Shown here: positions 63,538 through 64,000 of the stretch, one piece after another
How positions within the stretch are numbered: position 1 is the first letter of the stretch
Layout of the letters: each line of letters starts with the position of its first letter
Assembly (NCBI RefSeq): GCF_016864375.1
Contig: NZ_CP069354.1
Location: 2,191,501-2,255,500 of the forward strand
Length of the DNA: 64,000 nucleotides
DNA from: Microvirga sp. VF16
GTDB lineage: Bacteria; Pseudomonadota; Alphaproteobacteria; Rhizobiales; Beijerinckiaceae
Direction of reading: 5' to 3'
Program-made: the position numbers and the translations under genes
The notes under the pieces: model-generated
What the model was told of the DNA's origin: nothing
The model's input: the letters and a program-made list of their open reading frames with translations, nothing else
Database searches by the model: none

Positions 63538-64000
63538 TCAATCCTGACCGGCCGTTCCCGCCTCTTGGCCCAGCCGATGACGCAGGCGTTGGCTCTCGGC
63601 GCGCAGACTCTCGATCTCCTCACGCACCGGGTTGAGCACCTGGTCCAATTCCTCGTGCGTGAAGCGAGGGGTGATGTGCTGAGGGCAGTTCCAGTCGAAA
63701 GCCTCAACCTGGATTAGGGCCCCGCGCTCGGAACGAGCCGCATAGTCTGGCACGGCGAGGGTTGCGACCAGTTCGGGGTCCGCGCTCACGTTGATCATCC
63801 GCAAGTGCCCGAAGATCTTGAGCCGCCGCTGATGAGCGTAGTCCATCAGGAACAGCGAGACCCGGTCATTCTCCGCAACGTTGCCGGTCGTCACATACTG
63901 CCGATTGCCCCGAAAATCCGCGAAGCCAAGCGTGTGATCGTCCAGGACGCGCAGGAATCCCGCCGGGCCACCCCGGTACTGCACATAAGGCCAGCCGGTT
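63538..64000 (-). CDS. Pyridoxamine 5'-phosphate oxidase-fold protein, N-terminus outside window
   Basis: At least 154 residues of a split-barrel flavin-binding protein: the window edge opens in frame as TGWPYVQYRGGPAGFLRVLD, then LGFADFRGNRQYVTTGNVAEND, VSLFLMDYAHQRRLKIFGHL, and a C-terminal coiled helix (VREEIESLRAESQRLRHRL). The pattern matches the pyridoxamine 5'-phosphate oxidase-like family, often FMN or F420 binding. The beginning lies beyond position 64000. Confidence 0.8.
   Translation of the reverse strand, partial: TGWPYVQYRGGPAGFLRVLDDHTLGFADFRGNRQYVTTGNVAENDRVSLFLMDYAHQRRLKIFGHLRMINVSADPELVATLAVPDYAARSERGALIQVEAFDWNCPQHITPRFTHEELDQVLNPVREEIESLRAESQRLRHRLGQEAGTAGQD

Overview
This is a GC-rich 64 kb segment of an alphaproteobacterial genome, most likely Hyphomicrobiales (Microvirga, Methylobacterium or Bradyrhizobium type). 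That placement rests on the many class III cyclase/TolB/TPR proteins, two DUF6894 genes, KdpD/KdpE-like regulators and rhizobial-style dispersed intergenic repeats. There is no rRNA, tRNA or core housekeeping block to fix the genus. The window looks like accessory chromosome or a large replicon: many insertion sequences, MITE-like repeats, truncated or frameshifted genes, and long gene-poor gaps.

Layout. 1-4.9 kb: a frameshifted cyclase, a methyltransferase that has lost its SAM-binding loop, a ChaC-like enzyme, a broken receiver and small hypotheticals. 5.1-10.0 kb: an IS cluster (IS256, IS66 remnant, IS4 with a 9-bp target duplication, a 100-bp MITE with an IS481 element in its terminal CTAG). 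10.4-15.5 kb: a membrane-anchored cyclase, a metallo-beta-lactamase-fold hydrolase, and remnants of an integrase, a response regulator and a possible subtilase prodomain protein. 15.7-20.0 kb: a peptide-export operon (double-glycine leader peptide, HlyD-like adaptor, C39-peptidase ABC exporter). 20.3-22.8 kb: IS5, a Crp/Fnr regulator and two small genes. 23.0-30.5 kb: a MacAB-like adaptor/ATPase/permease operon headed by three paralogous Sec-exported four-cysteine peptides, divergent from a KdpD/KdpE-like two-component pair across an AT-rich region. 30.8-38.8 kb: small proteins, a ThDP-dependent enzyme, an alpha/beta hydrolase, an SGNH-RTX protein and a damaged second copy of the response regulator. 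39-47 kb: two more cyclases, a cupin, an O-methyltransferase and recombinase/transposase remnants. 47-64 kb: an aldo/keto reductase divergent from a LysR regulator, a receiver protein, PheC-like cyclohexadienyl dehydratase, an FMN reductase, two further cyclases (one frameshifted), a DUF1194 protein, a vanadium-haloperoxidase-like protein lacking a catalytic histidine, a methyltransferase, and a pyridoxamine-oxidase-fold protein running off the end.

The most interesting content is two separate peptide-export systems within 15 kb. In one, a C39 ABC exporter and HlyD adaptor are linked to a Cys/Pro-rich double-glycine peptide. In the other, three four-Cys periplasmic peptides sit directly upstream of a MacAB-type exporter and divergent from a sensor kinase/regulator pair. 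The second theme is amplification: six cyclase/TolB/TPR paralogues, three KdpE-like loci and two receiver genes, several of them decaying. Functions given are inferred from sequence recognition alone; no database search was run.
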